A stretch of 64,000 bases of DNA from Mycobacterium sp. UM_CSW (GCF_000455205.1 NZ_AUWQ01000012.1:62001-126000), one strand, 5' to 3'. Shown: positions 26,418-39,171, counted from the stretch's first letter. Numbers and translations are program-made. Notes: generated by a model not told the origin, from the sequence alone.

Positions 26418-26421
<4 letters not shown>
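25219..26421 (-). CDS. CaiB/BaiF (class III) CoA-transferase
   Basis: 400 residues. The N-terminus LSGLAIVEVSSFVAAPLCGMTLSQLGA, split here as LSGLAIVEVSS and GMTLSQLGAQVIRVD, is diagnostic of the family, as is GLNKGKRSAAIDL. The candidate catalytic Asp lies in TAVDYTVNAGIGYP. Class III enzymes move CoA between carboxylic acids via an aspartyl-CoA intermediate. The GTG start at 26421 overlaps the thiolase stop (GTGA). It likely activates the incoming acid without ATP for the neighbouring dehydrogenase. Confidence 0.9.
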
Positions 26422-27635
<1,214 letters not shown>

Positions 27636-27649
27636 ACTCGTTGCTCCGC

Positions 27650-28390
27650 TCAGATGTGCCGGCCGCCCGTGACTTCCATCACGGTGCCTGTCATGTACGA
27701 GGACAGATCGGAGGCGAGGAACAACGCGACGGTCGCGACCTCGCTGGGTTCGCCGGCGCGGCCCATCGGGATCTCGGCCACCTTCTCATCCCAAATGCGT
27801 TGCGGCATAGCCTCCGTCATGGCTGAGCGAATCAGGCCTGGAGCGATCGCGTTGACCCGCACCCCGAGGTAAGCAAGCTCCTTGGCCGCGGCCTTGGTCA
27901 TGCCGACGATGCCGGCCTTGGCTGCGGAATAGTTGGTCTGGCCGACCATGCCGACCTTGCCCGACACCGACGACATGTTCACGATGGCGCCGCGCTTGTT
28001 TTCCCGCATGATCGCCGCCGCCAGCCGGATGCCGTTCCACGTCCCCTTCAGGTGCACGTCGATGACCTGATCGAACTGCTCTTCGGTCATCTTGCGCATC
28101 GTGGCGTCGCGGGTGATGCCGGCGTTATTGACCATGATGTCCAGGCCGCCGAAGCGCTCGACGGCGGTCTGAATCAACGCCTCGACCTCGGCCGCCTGCG
28201 TCACGTCGCAGCGGACGGCCAGCGCTACCTGGTCGCCGCCCAGTTTGTCGGCCGCGGCCTGCGTCGCCTCGAGGTTGACGTCCCCGAGCACGACCCGCGC
28301 CCCCTCGGCGACGAATCTCTCCGCAATCGCGAAGCCCAGCCCTTGCGCGCCACCTGTGACGACTGCGGTCTGACCATCCAGCAACGACAC
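27650..28390 (-). CDS. FabG-like SDR (3-hydroxyacyl/3-oxoacyl reductase family)
   Basis: 246 residues, the normal length for FabG-type SDRs. Motifs: [12 protein letters not shown] (nucleotide binding), [14 protein letters not shown], active-site Ser in [10 protein letters not shown] and YSAAK, and a C-terminal [12 protein letters not shown]. It probably oxidises a 3-hydroxyacyl-CoA in the same pathway as the thiolase. GTG 28390 has GGGAGGCGGG upstream; open ATGs further upstream lie in the divergent promoter. First gene of the five-gene minus-strand operon. Confidence 0.9.
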   Translation of the reverse strand: MSLLDGQTAVVTGGAQGLGFAIAERFVAEGARVVLGDVNLEATQAAADKLGGDQVALAVRCDVTQAAEVEALIQTAVERFGGLDIMVNNAGITRDATMRKMTEEQFDQVIDVHLKGTWNGIRLAAAIMRENKRGAIVNMSSVSGKVGMVGQTNYSAAKAGIVGMTKAAAKELAYLGVRVNAIAPGLIRSAMTEAMPQRIWDEKVAEIPMGRAGEPSEVATVALFLASDLSSYMTGTVMEVTGGRHI

Positions 28391-28441
28391 GTTAATCCCG
28401 CCTCCCTCGCTTTGCTCCCGCCATGGGGTGCCCGTCGGTCG

Positions 28442-28460
28442 AATATCATATTTCATATAG
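28442..28460. promoter_or_regulatory. AT-rich divergent promoter/operator
   Basis: AATATCATATTTCATATAG contains two TCATAT direct repeats (28446-28451 and 28453-28458) and is markedly AT-rich for this genome. It lies in the 134-bp gap between the divergent fabG-like and dehydrogenase operons and provides -10-like hexamers on both strands (TATAGGAT and TATGATAT). It is the best candidate binding site for the GntR regulator of the cluster. Confidence 0.5.
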
Positions 28461-28524
28461 GATCGCGCTCGGCGCCGGGTGCGCCGCGGCCCAGCGACCA
28501 ACTTCGAAAGAGGAGCGCCCGCCT

Positions 28525-29693
<1,169 letters not shown>

Positions 29694-29697
<4 letters not shown>

Positions 29698-30515
29698 GCG
29701 GCAGGTTGGCGGGGCGGGTGGCCCTCATCACCGGGGCGGCGCGCGGCCAGGGCCGGGCCCATGCACTTCGGATGGCCCGGGAGGGCGCCGACATCATCGC
29801 CGTCGACATCGCCGGAGAGCTTCCCTCCTGCGTGCCCTACGATTCCGCCACTCCCGACGACCTCGCCGAAACCGTCCGCATCGTCGAACAGGAGGACCGT
29901 CGAATCTTGGCCACCCACACCGACGTTCGCGACTTCGGCGAACTCCGCCGGGTGGTTGAGGACGGCGTTGGCGCCTTCGGACGCCTTGACATCATCGTCG
30001 CGAACGCCGGCATCTCGGCCCCGCAGGCCTGGAACGACATCACCCCCGAATCGTTCCGAGACGTCATGGAGATCAACGTCACCGGCACCTGGAACACCGT
30101 GATGGCGGGCGCCGACAAGATCATCGAAGGTGGCCGCGGCGGCTCGATCATCCTGATCAGTTCCGCGGCCGGCATGAAGCTGCAGCCGTTCATGGTGCAC
30201 TACACCACCAGCAAGCACGCGGTCGCCGGGATGGCGCGCGCGTTCGCCGCCGAGTTGGGCAAGCATTCGATCCGGGTCAACAGCGTGCACCCGGGCCCGG
30301 TGAACACCCCGATGGGATCCGGCGACATGATCGCGGCGATGGCCAAGGCCATGGAAACCAACCCGCAGCTGACCAACATGCTCACGCCCTTCCTGCCCAC
30401 CTGGGCCGCCGAGCCCGAAGACGTCGCCGACGCCGTGTGCTGGCTGGCCAGCGACGAATCGCGCAACATCACCGCCGCGCAGATCCCGGTCGACCAGGGC
30501 TCGACGCAATACTGA
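29694..30515 (+). CDS. Mycofactocin-type SDR oxidoreductase
   Basis: 273 residues. The N-terminus GRVALITGAARGQGRAHA, the insertion between the VDI strand and the next helix (about residues 38-65), and YTTSKHAVAGMARAFA with the YxxxK active site match the SDR subfamily whose bound nicotinamide is recycled by mycofactocin rather than by free NAD. Such enzymes typically oxidise alcohols, aldehydes or sterol-like compounds in mycobacteria. Starts in an ATGA overlap with the dehydrogenase. Cofactor assignment is from sequence resemblance only. Confidence 0.85.
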
Positions 30516-30563
30516 TCGGCCCTCGCAGGGAATAGCCGACACGGATTGGCGTTGCTAGGCGGC

Positions 30564-30989
30564 ATGAAAGCCTTCAGCGAAACCGAACGCCAGGAGTTCC
30601 TCGCCGATACCCACGTTGGCGTCCTGTCCGTCGCCGCCGACGGCCGGCCGCCGGCCAGCGTCCCGATCTGGTACGACTACACGCCCGGGGGCGACATCCG
30701 GATCATGACGGGCGCGTCGAGCCGCAAGGCGCGGCTCATCGAGCGCGCGGGCGCGGTGACGCTCGTGGTTCAGCGCGAGGAGTTGCCGTACCAATATGTG
30801 GTGGTGGAGGGCACCGTCGTCGGGACCACCAAGCCGGCCCCGGCCGACGCGCAGGAGGCCATCGCCATCCGCTACCTCGGCGAGGAGGGCGCGCGCGCGT
30901 TCCTGCAGAGCATGGAGGGCGTCGAGGAGGTGCTGTACACCATCCGCCCGGACCGCTGGCTGTCCGCCGACTTCACCGGCGACCTCTAG
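30564..30989 (+). CDS. Pyridoxamine 5'-phosphate oxidase-like split-barrel protein
   Basis: 141 residues of the flavin/F420-binding split beta-barrel family: ETERQEFLADTHVGVLSVAADG, then VPIWYDYTPGGDIRI and SSRKARLIERAGAVTL, the strand and loop that hold FMN or F420. In mycobacteria many such proteins are F420H2-dependent reductases of uncertain substrate. ATG 30564 is favoured, although a TTG at 30546 in the same frame cannot be excluded. Its TAG overlaps the stop of the convergent phosphotransferase gene (CTAG at 30986-30989). Confidence 0.85.
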   Translation: MKAFSETERQEFLADTHVGVLSVAADGRPPASVPIWYDYTPGGDIRIMTGASSRKARLIERAGAVTLVVQREELPYQYVVVEGTVVGTTKPAPADAQEAIAIRYLGEEGARAFLQSMEGVEEVLYTIRPDRWLSADFTGDL

Positions 30990-32062
30990 CCGAGCAGCTC
31001 CAGCGTCCCCAGCTCGCGGATCGCCCGGCAGCCGCGGGTCAGCATCGCGAGCACCATGTCGTCGCCGCGCTCGGTGGCAGCGGCGAACGCGAATCCCAGC
31101 GCCGAGATCAGCGGTGCCTGCAGCACGCCGAGCCGGTAGTCGCGCCAGCACGTTTCGCGGTCGTAGCCGGTGACCCCGCAAGCCGTCAGCGCCCGGTGAT
31201 AGTCGGCGACGAGGCCTTCCTCGAGGCTGGCGCGCAGTTGCGGATTTAGGCTGGTCGCAGTGAAGTAGGCCAGATCTCTGGCCGGCAGGCCCACGCCGAG
31301 CGTTTGCCAGTCGACCACGCTCACCCGGGTCCGGTCGGGATCGAACAGCATGTTGTCCAGCCGATAATCGCCGTGCAGCAGCGCGAACCGGTCATACTCG
31401 GCCAAAAGCCACGGCGCCACCAAACCCATTGCCGCAGTGAAAGTATCGCGGTCTTCGGCGCTCATCCGACCGCCCAGCTTCTCGAGCGTGATGTCGGCAC
31501 TCATCTTGGCCACCTCACCCATGCCGTTGGCGCCCGCCTCGTCCGGCCGCCCGAACGCGATGCCTTCGAAATCCAGCCAGGCCCGATCGCACCAGGTCGG
31601 GGCGTGCAGGCCGGCCAGGGCGGTAACCGCGAGGCGCGCTTCGGCTTCGCCGCAGCCCGCGAGCTGGTCGCCCTGCACCGCCGGAGCCTGATCGGCGAGC
31701 AACAGCGCGAAATCCATTGCGTCCTCGGCGATCGCGCAATAGAAGCACTCCGGCGTCGGCACCTGCACCCGATCGGCAACGGATGAGTAAAACGCGCATT
31801 CGCTGCGATATCCGATGACGACCCGGTCGCGCACCGTGTCGTCCTGGGCGGGCAGCTTGATGACGAAGGTCTGCGGCAGGTCACCGGGATCCGTCGCGTA
31901 GCTGGCCGTGACCCGGTAGGTGGCGCCGGTCTGGCCGGTGCCGATGGCAACCACGTCGACGCCCGACACCGCGACGGGCGCGCGCCGTTCGCTGAGCACG
32001 CCTGACAGCCATTCCGGGGTCACGTCGCCGGGGTACCGGGGAATCGACACCACCGCATCCAT
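30986..32062 (-). CDS. Phosphotransferase-like protein (APH/ecdysteroid-kinase fold)
   Basis: 358 residues of the aminoglycoside-phosphotransferase-like kinase fold. The catalytic loop is HGDYRLDNMLFD (about residue 232) and the metal Asp lies in VSVVDWQTLGVG. The N-terminal lobe has FVIKLPAQDD with the ATP-binding Lys. Relatives phosphorylate small alcohols; none of the known substrates can be assigned. ATG 32062 has GGAGG 7 nt upstream; an open frame to 32161 runs into irtB. A perfect palindrome at 32085-32098 precedes it, so it may be separately controlled from irtB. Confidence 0.85.
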   Translation of the reverse strand: MDAVVSIPRYPGDVTPEWLSGVLSERRAPVAVSGVDVVAIGTGQTGATYRVTASYATDPGDLPQTFVIKLPAQDDTVRDRVVIGYRSECAFYSSVADRVQVPTPECFYCAIAEDAMDFALLLADQAPAVQGDQLAGCGEAEARLAVTALAGLHAPTWCDRAWLDFEGIAFGRPDEAGANGMGEVAKMSADITLEKLGGRMSAEDRDTFTAAMGLVAPWLLAEYDRFALLHGDYRLDNMLFDPDRTRVSVVDWQTLGVGLPARDLAYFTATSLNPQLRASLEEGLVADYHRALTACGVTGYDRETCWRDYRLGVLQAPLISALGFAFAAATERGDDMVLAMLTRGCRAIRELGTLELLG

Positions 32063-32084
32063 GAGCAGGCCTCCAGCGCTCCGA

Positions 32085-32098
32085 CGGTCAATTGACCG
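32085..32098. promoter_or_regulatory. Perfect 14-bp palindrome, candidate operator
   Basis: CGGTCAATTGACCG is fully self-complementary and is followed by GATCAA, which repeats the half-site spacing. It lies 22 bp upstream of the phosphotransferase start codon in the 68-bp gap after irtB. The form resembles TetR-family operators; no TetR gene is adjacent. Confidence 0.45.
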
Positions 32099-32130
32099 AT
32101 CAACTGTAAGGCATACGGCAAGAGCCGCGG

Positions 32131-33879
32131 TCAACCGCCGTGATCGACCGCGATGTGCCACTCCGCGGCCTCGCGCTGCTGGCGCCAGAATTCCTCGAAA
32201 CGTCCGCCCGCGGAAAGCAGTTCGTCGACCGTGCCCTCCTCGATGATGCGGCCGTCGTCCACGAAGAGCACCCGGTCGGCGTGGCGAATGCTCGCCAAGC
32301 GGTGCGCGACGATCACCCGCGTGCGCGCATGCCGATCGGCGCTGAGCGCGTCGACCACCGCGGCCTCGTTTTCGGTGTCCAGGGCGCTGGTCGCCTCGTC
32401 GACCAGCAGCATCGGCGCGTCCTTGAGCAGGGCACGCGCGATGCTCACACGTTGCCGCTCTCCGCCGGACAGCGCCGACCCGGCCTCGCCGACGACGGTG
32501 TCCGCTCCGTCGGGCAACCGGCCGGTGAGTTCGTCGACCCGCGCCAGGGCGACGGCGCGTGCGAACTGCTCGTCGCCGGCGGCCGGGTTTCCCGCGAGGA
32601 CGTTCTCGCGGATCGTGCCGTGGAACAGGTACGGATGCTGGAACACGACGCTGCTGGTCGCGCGCCGGGTCTCGGCGTCGAGGGTCGCCGCGTCGACACC
32701 GTCGATGAGCACGCGGCCCCGGGTCGGCTCGTGCAGGCCGGCGATCAGCGCCAGGATGGTGCTCTTGCCGGATCCGGACGGGCCGACGATCGCCGTCGTG
32801 GTGCCCGGCCGCAGCGAGAAGCTCAGCCCGTCGAGGGCCGGCGCGCTCGCCCCGTCATAGCCGAAGGTGACATCGTCGAACTCGATTTGCGGGGCCGCGG
32901 CGAGCCCGGGCAGCGTGGCGGCTCCGGCCTGCATGACGGGCGCGGTGAGCACGGACCGGATGCGGTCCAGGGTGGCGCGGGTGCTCTCCAGCGCGGGGGC
33001 CAGCTCGCTGAGGGTGGTGAACGGCTCGAGGTAGCGGGCGATCACGACGATCAGCGCGACGGCCTCCGGCACGCTCAGGGTCCCGCTCAGCGCCAGCGCC
33101 GTCGTCGTGCCCGCCAGCAGGATGAGGGCCAACTGGCTGGCAATGCTGAACAGCAGCTGGCCCGGAACCTGCATGGCCAGCAGCCGCATCGTCGTCCCGC
33201 GCTGTGCGGCCAGCGCCTCGCCCACCAGGCTGCGGGCGGGCTCGGCGCGCCGCGCGGCCCGCAACGCCTGCTGGGTTCGGGCGAACTCGATGATCCGTTC
33301 GGTGAGCGTGGTGTTGGCCGCGGCGGCCGCGGCGTCGGCGCGGCGTGCCAGCCGCGCGGAGCCCCACAACGCGCCCAGCAGCAACGGCACGCCGCCGAGC
33401 GCGGCCAGGCCCAGCTGCCAGGACACCGGCAGCAGCGCCAGCGCGATGCCCGCCGGCAGCAGGATCGCCGTGACGAGCGGCGTCAGCAGATTGACCACCA
33501 GGCCCACGAGTTCCGGACCCGTCGCCGCGATGGCCTGCCGTGCTGTCGCGGTGTTTTCGGCGCCGAACCAGTCCAGCCGGACGTCCGGAAGCCGGTCCGC
33601 CACGTCGTGCTGGCTGTGGTCGAGCACCGCGAAGCCAAGATCCAGGCCGATGCGCGCGGTCGCGGTGTCGATCGCCCAGCCGGCCACGGTCGCGGCGGTG
33701 AGCAAGCCCAGCCACACCAGCGCGCGGTGCGGTTCGCCGCCAAACAGCGCGCCCACCAGTGGGACCAGCAGCACCGTGGCCACCGCCCGCGCCACCACGG
33801 AGATCAGGGCGAGCGCGGCGTACGAAAACACCTTGGCGCGGCGCTCTTTCGGAACCAGGCCGATCCAGGTGCGGATCAT
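32131..33879 (-). CDS. irtB: Iron-siderophore ABC transporter subunit IrtB
   Basis: 582 residues: an ABC exporter-fold half transporter with six membrane helices (about 20-300) and a C-terminal ATPase domain. Walker [10 protein letters not shown], signature [10 protein letters not shown], Walker [13 protein letters not shown] and the H-loop IVAHRLASI are intact. With IrtA it forms the heterodimer that imports ferri-carboxymycobactin/mycobactin across the inner membrane. The ATG at 33879 overlaps the irtA stop (ATGA). Close similarity to and gene order with M. tuberculosis Rv1349 support the name. Confidence 0.95.
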   Translation of the reverse strand: MIRTWIGLVPKERRAKVFSYAALALISVVARAVATVLLVPLVGALFGGEPHRALVWLGLLTAATVAGWAIDTATARIGLDLGFAVLDHSQHDVADRLPDVRLDWFGAENTATARQAIAATGPELVGLVVNLLTPLVTAILLPAGIALALLPVSWQLGLAALGGVPLLLGALWGSARLARRADAAAAAANTTLTERIIEFARTQQALRAARRAEPARSLVGEALAAQRGTTMRLLAMQVPGQLLFSIASQLALILLAGTTTALALSGTLSVPEAVALIVVIARYLEPFTTLSELAPALESTRATLDRIRSVLTAPVMQAGAATLPGLAAAPQIEFDDVTFGYDGASAPALDGLSFSLRPGTTTAIVGPSGSGKSTILALIAGLHEPTRGRVLIDGVDAATLDAETRRATSSVVFQHPYLFHGTIRENVLAGNPAAGDEQFARAVALARVDELTGRLPDGADTVVGEAGSALSGGERQRVSIARALLKDAPMLLVDEATSALDTENEAAVVDALSADRHARTRVIVAHRLASIRHADRVLFVDDGRIIEEGTVDELLSAGGRFEEFWRQQREAAEWHIAVDHGG

Positions 33880-36446
33880 CGCGCCGCCTCCCCCGCCGCG
33901 GCCGCCGGGACCGCGCTGCCGTGGCCCGTGTCCCACAGCCGGCGATAGCGTCCGTCCGCGGCGAGCAGCTCCTCATGGGTGCCGCGTTCGGCGATCCGGC
34001 CCTCATCGAGGACGACGATCTGGTCGGCGCGGGTGATGGTGTGCAACCGGTGGGCGATCACCAGGACCGTCCGCTCCCGGGTGAGCCGGTTGAGCGCTTG
34101 CTGCACAAGGTATTCCGATTCCGGGTCGGCGAAGGCCGTGGCCTCGTCGAGGATCAGGACCGGGGTGTCGGCGAGGATGGCGCGGGCGATGGTGAGCCGT
34201 TGACGTTCGCCGCCCGACAACCCGCTGCCCGCACCCAGCATCGTGTCGTAGCCCTGCGGCAGTCGCACGATGCGGTCGTGGATTTGGGCCTCGCGCGCCG
34301 CGGCCTCGATCTGCGCGGCGGTGGCATCGGGGACGGCCAGCGCGATGTTCTGCGCGACCGTGCCGTGCACCTGCTGGGTTTCCTGCAGCACAAAGCCGAC
34401 GCGGGTGTAGAGTTCGTCGGCGCTCAGGGACCGAATGTCCTGTCCCCCAACCCGTATCGCGCCCTGCTCGACATCGTGGAATCGGGCCAGCAGCGCGGCC
34501 AGCGTCGACTTCCCCGAGCCGGAGGGGCCGACCAGCGCGGTCACGGTGCCGGGCCGCAGCGTCAGCGACACGTCCCGGATCACCGGAACGCCGGGGCGAT
34601 AGCCGAAGCCGACGCGATCGAACACCACGGTCGCCGGCGCGTCGCCTCGGGGCGCTTCCTGCCGTCGCACCTCGAGTTCGGGCTCGTCGAGCGCGTTCTG
34701 CAGCCGCCGGGCGGCCAGCATCCCGGCGCGGATGCCACCGAGCCCGTAAGCGATGCCGAGCAGGCGCGCACCAAACGTGGTGCCCAGCAACAGGAACGGC
34801 AGCAGGTCGACCGGATCCATCCGTCCGCCCGCGATAAGCAGGGTGCCGGCCGCCGTGATGAGCCACAGGAACGTCGAGGGACGGGTGGCCAGATCCATCA
34901 GCGTCTTCTTGCCGGCGAGGGGACGCTGCCAGGCCACCAGGAACCCGACGTACTCGTCGAGGCGGCGCCGGAAGTTGGAGGCCGCGGCGCCGCCGAAGAC
35001 GCGAATCACCGGTTGCCCTTCGAGATACGCGCCGGCCTCCCCGCTCATCCGCTCCGCCCAGCGCTGCGATTGCGGGATGCGTGGGCCGGACTGAATCGTG
35101 ATCGACGACGTCAGTACCAGATAGACCAGGACAGGAACGAACAGCACCAGCGCCACCCGCCAGTCGACGGCGAAGAGGTAGATCAGCACCGCCACCGGCG
35201 CGACGACGGCGGCGACCGCGTCCGGGATGGCGTGGGTGACCAGATAGTGCAGCGCCAGTGTGTCGTCCTGCACCAGCTGCTTGATCGACCCCGATCCGCG
35301 GGCGGTGAACCAGCCCAGCGGCAACCGGGACAGCTTGGTCAACAGCCGCGAACGCAAGTCACCGGCGAAGCGCGCGTCGAGGACATGCAGCCACAGCGTG
35401 AGCGCGGCGCCGAGCAAAGTGCCGAGCCCCAGCAGCGAAACCGCCGCGATGCCCAGGGTCCACAGCCGCTGCTCGCCGGCGCCGGATACCAGCAGCCGGG
35501 CCAACTCGACCAGGAGCACGAACGGCGCCAGTTGCACCAGTGTGATCACCGCCTGCAGCACGCCGGAGAGGATGAGCGCGGGGCGCAGCGGGGCGAGCAG
35601 CCGGCCCGCGCCCTGGGCGCGCCAGCTGCCGCGGGGCGGCGGCGACGGTGTCGACGGTTCGGGTTGTGGCACTGGGGTTTCTGAGGTCTCCGCTTCGTCG
35701 CCCCGGCTGGTGCCCATGGCCCGCCCGGCGCTCCAATAGGCCTGGGCGTGAATCTCGGACTTGGGAAACCCGAACTCGTCGCGCAGCCGCGTGCGGACGT
35801 GCTTGAGCGTCGTCGCCTCGGGCGTGGCCCACGCGTACCAGTTCGACCAGTCCCTGCTTTCGATCGCCGCGGCCAGCGACTTCTCCTCGCGGCGCGGGAC
35901 CCAATGCACCCGCAGCCGTGGGTGTTTCGCGAGTGGGATCAGCGTGTCGTTGTCGTCGTGCTGCTCGAGGTACACCTCGATCGGGACATCGTCGGGGACG
36001 GTTCCCACGATTCCGTTGATCCCGGGGATCGACGCCGAGTCGCCGATCAGCAGGTACCCGGCCGGCTGCTCGTCGGGCGCGTCGAAGCGCGACGAGCCCA
36101 TCAGCGACATGACCGCGATCGTCGCGCCGGGTTGCACCGTTCGTGCCCACAACGAGGCCGGGCCCGCCGGCTCGTGCAGGACGACGTCGACGGCGAAGCG
36201 GCCGGCGGCGACGTCCGCCTCCGAGATCGTGTACGCGCGCTGGAACTCGGTGCTCGATCCGTCGGGGTCCGGGAACCAGAACCGCAGCCAGGCCGCGGGT
36301 TCGGCCTCCACCTCGTCGAACAGCGTGGGCGACTGCATCCGCACCCGCACGAAATGCGGCGCGATGCGGACGGTTTCGATGACAGTCGCGGTGTGGTCGC
36401 GGGCGCCGAAGCTGCGCAGCATCACCCCCTGGAATCCGCGCGCCAT
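33876..36446 (-). CDS. irtA: Iron-siderophore ABC transporter and siderophore reductase IrtA
   Basis: 856 residues. The N-terminal about 270 residues form the siderophore-interacting (FAD-binding) reductase domain, with [19 protein letters not shown]-type FAD motif and [13 protein letters not shown]; a Pro/Glu-rich linker follows, then a six-helix membrane domain and an ABC ATPase ([42 protein letters not shown]). It imports ferri-siderophore and reduces Fe(III) on the cytoplasmic side. The N-terminus [20 protein letters not shown] matches Rv1348 almost residue for residue. An IdeR-like box lies about 115 bp upstream. Confidence 0.96.
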   Translation of the reverse strand: MARGFQGVMLRSFGARDHTATVIETVRIAPHFVRVRMQSPTLFDEVEAEPAAWLRFWFPDPDGSSTEFQRAYTISEADVAAGRFAVDVVLHEPAGPASLWARTVQPGATIAVMSLMGSSRFDAPDEQPAGYLLIGDSASIPGINGIVGTVPDDVPIEVYLEQHDDNDTLIPLAKHPRLRVHWVPRREEKSLAAAIESRDWSNWYAWATPEATTLKHVRTRLRDEFGFPKSEIHAQAYWSAGRAMGTSRGDEAETSETPVPQPEPSTPSPPPRGSWRAQGAGRLLAPLRPALILSGVLQAVITLVQLAPFVLLVELARLLVSGAGEQRLWTLGIAAVSLLGLGTLLGAALTLWLHVLDARFAGDLRSRLLTKLSRLPLGWFTARGSGSIKQLVQDDTLALHYLVTHAIPDAVAAVVAPVAVLIYLFAVDWRVALVLFVPVLVYLVLTSSITIQSGPRIPQSQRWAERMSGEAGAYLEGQPVIRVFGGAAASNFRRRLDEYVGFLVAWQRPLAGKKTLMDLATRPSTFLWLITAAGTLLIAGGRMDPVDLLPFLLLGTTFGARLLGIAYGLGGIRAGMLAARRLQNALDEPELEVRRQEAPRGDAPATVVFDRVGFGYRPGVPVIRDVSLTLRPGTVTALVGPSGSGKSTLAALLARFHDVEQGAIRVGGQDIRSLSADELYTRVGFVLQETQQVHGTVAQNIALAVPDATAAQIEAAAREAQIHDRIVRLPQGYDTMLGAGSGLSGGERQRLTIARAILADTPVLILDEATAFADPESEYLVQQALNRLTRERTVLVIAHRLHTITRADQIVVLDEGRIAERGTHEELLAADGRYRRLWDTGHGSAVPAAAAGEAAR

Positions 36447-36542
36447 TCAGCGATCCGCCCCGACGACCTCTGTCTCAGCGATCAGCGGCGGCCGGCCGCC
36501 CCGACAAGACGCAACCGACTGCATTCAGCGACCCTCCGAGTA

Positions 36543-36579
36543 GGTAAGTTACCCACAAACTAAGGGTTGCCTTACCAAA
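36543..36579. promoter_or_regulatory. IdeR-like iron box region upstream of irtA
   Basis: TAAGGGTTGCCTTACCAAA (36561-36579) matches the IdeR consensus TTAGGTTAGGCTAACCTAA at 13 of 19 positions by my count. Just beside it GGTAAGTTACC (36543-36553) is a perfect 5-1-5 palindrome of similar half-sites. In M. tuberculosis irtA is repressed by iron-loaded IdeR, so these are likely the equivalent operators. The rest of the 260-bp gap (36447-36706) shows nothing recognisable. Confidence 0.6.
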
Positions 36580-36706
36580 GGTCAACCCGGGAGGTGTCGA
36601 CTACGTTCCGGGCCCCGTTTGCGCGTCGAGGTCGACGAAACCGTGAGCTCTACTCGAACTTTTTCGCGGTGGCGTAGATCTGGACGAGCCTGGGTCGAGG
36701 TGCCGG

Positions 36707-37939
36707 CTACGCCGCCTGCCCCGACCCCCGCAACTCGCGCAGGGCGGTGCGCAGGCCGCGCCGTTTGCCGGTCTGGGGATCGACGAAGCTTTCCCGCAGC
36801 CCCTCGCGGACGCGGAACTTCAGCTCCGAGCGCGTCTCCCGTGCGTCGTCGGGCGTCGCCTGCAGAAGTTTGTCGGGCAGGGCGAGCTTGAGGATCGTCC
36901 AGAACGTCTGCAGGTATTGGCGGCCAAGGGATCCCGTGGTGTAGGGCAGGTCGTATTTGTCGCACAACTCGCGCACCCGCACGGCGATCTCCGCGTAGCG
37001 GTTGCTGGGCAGATCCGGAAACAGATGGTGCTCGATCTGATAGCACAGGTTGCCACTAATGAAGGCCATCAGCGGGCCGGCGTTGAAGTTCGCCGATCCC
37101 AGCATCTGGCGCAGGTACCACTCGCCCTGGGTTTCGTTCTCGAACTCATCGACGGTGAATTTCTCCGCGCCGTCGGGGAAGTGCCCACAGAAGATGACCA
37201 TGTAGGCCCAGATATTGCGGATCAGGTTGGCGGTCATGTTGGCCTTGATGGTGCGCTTCCAGTTGCGCCCGGTCAGCGCGGGAAAGATCAGGTAGTCCTT
37301 GCCCTCCTGCCGGACCAGTTTCTTCATGATCACCCGCAGATCCTTGGCCGCCTCGGCGTAGCTCTTCTCCTTTTTGCGCAGCTTCGCGGTCTCGATGTGG
37401 TGCAACGCGACGCCGTACTGGAAGAACGTGCCCAGCAGCATGTTGTAGATCGGGTTGCCGAGCATCCAGGGTTCCCACGGCTCGTCGCGGGTGACGCGCA
37501 TGATGCCGTAGCCGACATCGGCGTCGAGGCCGACAACGTTCGTGTACTTGTGGTGGACGAAGTTGTGGGAGCGCTTCCACTGGACGCTCGGGCAGGTGGT
37601 GTCCCACTCCCACTCCGTCGAGTGGATTTCCGGATCGTTCATCCAGTCCCACTGGCCGTGGATGATGTTGTGGCCCAACTCCATGTTCTCGATGATCTTG
37701 GCCATGGCGAGCATGGCGGTACCGCTGAGCCAGGCGAGCTTGTTGTGGCTGGCGAACAACACGATTCGACCGCCGGCGGCCAAGACCCGCTGCAACTGAA
37801 TTGACCGGCGAATGTAGCGGGCGTCGCGCTCACCGCGGGACTCCTCGATGTCGGCGCGGATGGCGTCCAGTTCCTGCGCGAGCTGGTCGACGTCCTCGGT
37901 GGTCAGGTGCGCGTATTCCTTGATGTCAGTGATTGCCAT
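36707..37939 (-). CDS. Membrane fatty acid desaturase (DesA3-like)
   Basis: 410 residues of the membrane-bound acyl-CoA desaturase family. Three histidine clusters bind the di-iron centre: GHNIIHGQWDW, SHNFVHHKYTN and YQIEHHLFPDL. The last reads Tyr where M. tuberculosis DesA3 has His just before QIEHH. Strings such as MNDPEIHS, VIFCGHFPDGAEKFT and WYLRQMLGSANFNAGP are close to DesA3 (Rv3229c), the stearoyl-CoA delta-9 desaturase, but the rest diverges, so it may be a paralogue with another chain specificity. ATG 37939 has AGGGGGA upstream; it follows its reductase gene by 8 bp. Confidence 0.9.
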   Translation of the reverse strand: MAITDIKEYAHLTTEDVDQLAQELDAIRADIEESRGERDARYIRRSIQLQRVLAAGGRIVLFASHNKLAWLSGTAMLAMAKIIENMELGHNIIHGQWDWMNDPEIHSTEWEWDTTCPSVQWKRSHNFVHHKYTNVVGLDADVGYGIMRVTRDEPWEPWMLGNPIYNMLLGTFFQYGVALHHIETAKLRKKEKSYAEAAKDLRVIMKKLVRQEGKDYLIFPALTGRNWKRTIKANMTANLIRNIWAYMVIFCGHFPDGAEKFTVDEFENETQGEWYLRQMLGSANFNAGPLMAFISGNLCYQIEHHLFPDLPSNRYAEIAVRVRELCDKYDLPYTTGSLGRQYLQTFWTILKLALPDKLLQATPDDARETRSELKFRVREGLRESFVDPQTGKRRGLRTALRELRGSGQAA

Positions 37940-37947
37940 GAGTCCCC

Positions 37948-39075
37948 CTAGATCTTGATGGTGCAGTCTCCGGATGCCGTGGAGATGCAGGTTTGAATGC
38001 GGTCGCCGGCGCCGTGCTCGGTCCCCGACCGGAAGTCGCGCACGTGCCCGGCCTCCAGCGGCAACACACACGTCTGGCAGATGCCCATCCGGCACCCGAA
38101 CGGCATTTGGATGCCCACCTGTTCGCCGGCCTCCATAATCGATGTGGCGCCGTCGATTTCGACCGTCTTGTCGGAGGTGGCGAAGGTGACCGTTCCGCCT
38201 TCCCCGCCCTTGTCCGTGGCGGCGATGGTGAATCGCTCCATGTGCAGCTGGTCGCTGCAGTCGGCGCCTTTCCACGTCTCTTCGGCGGCGTCCAACAAGG
38301 AGTTCGGACCGCACACCCAGGCTGGGCGGTCCTGCCAGTCGGGCACGATGTCGGCGAGGTCGTCGAATTCGAAGTGACCCTGAGTTTTGGTGAGCTGCAG
38401 GTGAAGTCGATATGCCGGCTGGGCCTTTTCCAGCTCGCGCAGCTCGTCGTGGAAGATCACGTCGTCGGCGCTCGGCGCCGAGTGGATGTGCACGATGTCC
38501 GCCTGCTGTCCGCGCGACTTGAGCGTGCGCAGCATGGCCATCACCGGGGTGATGCCACTGCCGGCGGTGATGAACAGGATCTTGGCCGGCGCCGGGTCGG
38601 GCAGCGCGAAGTCTCCCTTGGGTGAGGCCAGGCGCACGATGGTGCCCGGCTTGACGCCATTGACCAGGTGCGTCGAGAGAAAGCCCTCGGGGGTGGCCTT
38701 GACGGTGATGGTGATGTTCTTGTTGTCGCGGCGCGGGATCGACGTCAACGAATAGGAGCGCCAGTGCCACCGGCCGTCGATCCGCAGGCCGATGCCGACA
38801 TACTGGCCCGGCTTGTACCGCCCCGAGAATCCCCAGCCGGGCTTGATCGTGACGGTCGCCGAGTCGGCGGTTTCCGGTCGAACGTCGACGATGAGGCCGC
38901 GCAACTCGCGCGCCGACCATAGCGGGTTGAGCAGCTTGAGGTAATCGTCGGGCAGTAGCGGGGTGGTCGCCCGGGCGGCCAGCCCCCGCGGCACGTTGAC
39001 CCAGGATTTGGCGGTCTGCACGCCCTTCGCGGGCGCCGTGCTCCATCGAGTGAGGCTGCGAAGCGGAGAAACCAT
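37948..39075 (-). CDS. Ferredoxin-NADP reductase-type electron donor for desaturase (Rv3230c-like)
   Basis: 375 residues. An FAD/NADPH reductase module ([11 protein letters not shown] for [18 protein letters not shown] for NADPH) is followed by a C-terminal plant-type 2Fe-2S ferredoxin domain with cysteines in [14 protein letters not shown]. It passes electrons from NADPH to the adjacent DesA3-like desaturase, as Rv3230c does for DesA3. ATG 39075 is the natural start ([11 protein letters not shown]). The two genes form an operon; a perfect AACACGTGTT palindrome lies 86 bp upstream. Confidence 0.93.
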   Translation of the reverse strand: MVSPLRSLTRWSTAPAKGVQTAKSWVNVPRGLAARATTPLLPDDYLKLLNPLWSARELRGLIVDVRPETADSATVTIKPGWGFSGRYKPGQYVGIGLRIDGRWHWRSYSLTSIPRRDNKNITITVKATPEGFLSTHLVNGVKPGTIVRLASPKGDFALPDPAPAKILFITAGSGITPVMAMLRTLKSRGQQADIVHIHSAPSADDVIFHDELRELEKAQPAYRLHLQLTKTQGHFEFDDLADIVPDWQDRPAWVCGPNSLLDAAEETWKGADCSDQLHMERFTIAATDKGGEGGTVTFATSDKTVEIDGATSIMEAGEQVGIQMPFGCRMGICQTCVLPLEAGHVRDFRSGTEHGAGDRIQTCISTASGDCTIKI

Positions 39076-39161
39076 AAGTCATCCCAGCGGTCTGATCGGG
39101 GTTTTACGTGGGCCGGTCGGCTCACGCTTCCCTATCGGCTTCCCGGCCGCCGCGTTCGATA

Positions 39162-39171
39162 AACACGTGTT
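39162..39171. promoter_or_regulatory. Perfect palindrome upstream of the desaturase operon
   Basis: AACACGTGTT is self-complementary and lies within the 274-bp divergent gap (39076-39349) between the reductase and the NmrA-like gene. It may be an operator for either side. No other clear feature is visible in the gap apart from a scattered GAACAC repeat near 39264 and 39283. Confidence 0.3.

Noticed and set aside
37948-39082. Long open frame running upstream of the desaturase gene across its reductase, giving an apparent fusion
   Set aside because: The extension is the shadow frame of the reductase gene, which has its own start, FAD/NADPH motifs and 2Fe-2S cysteines; a good ribosome-binding site starts the desaturase at 37939.
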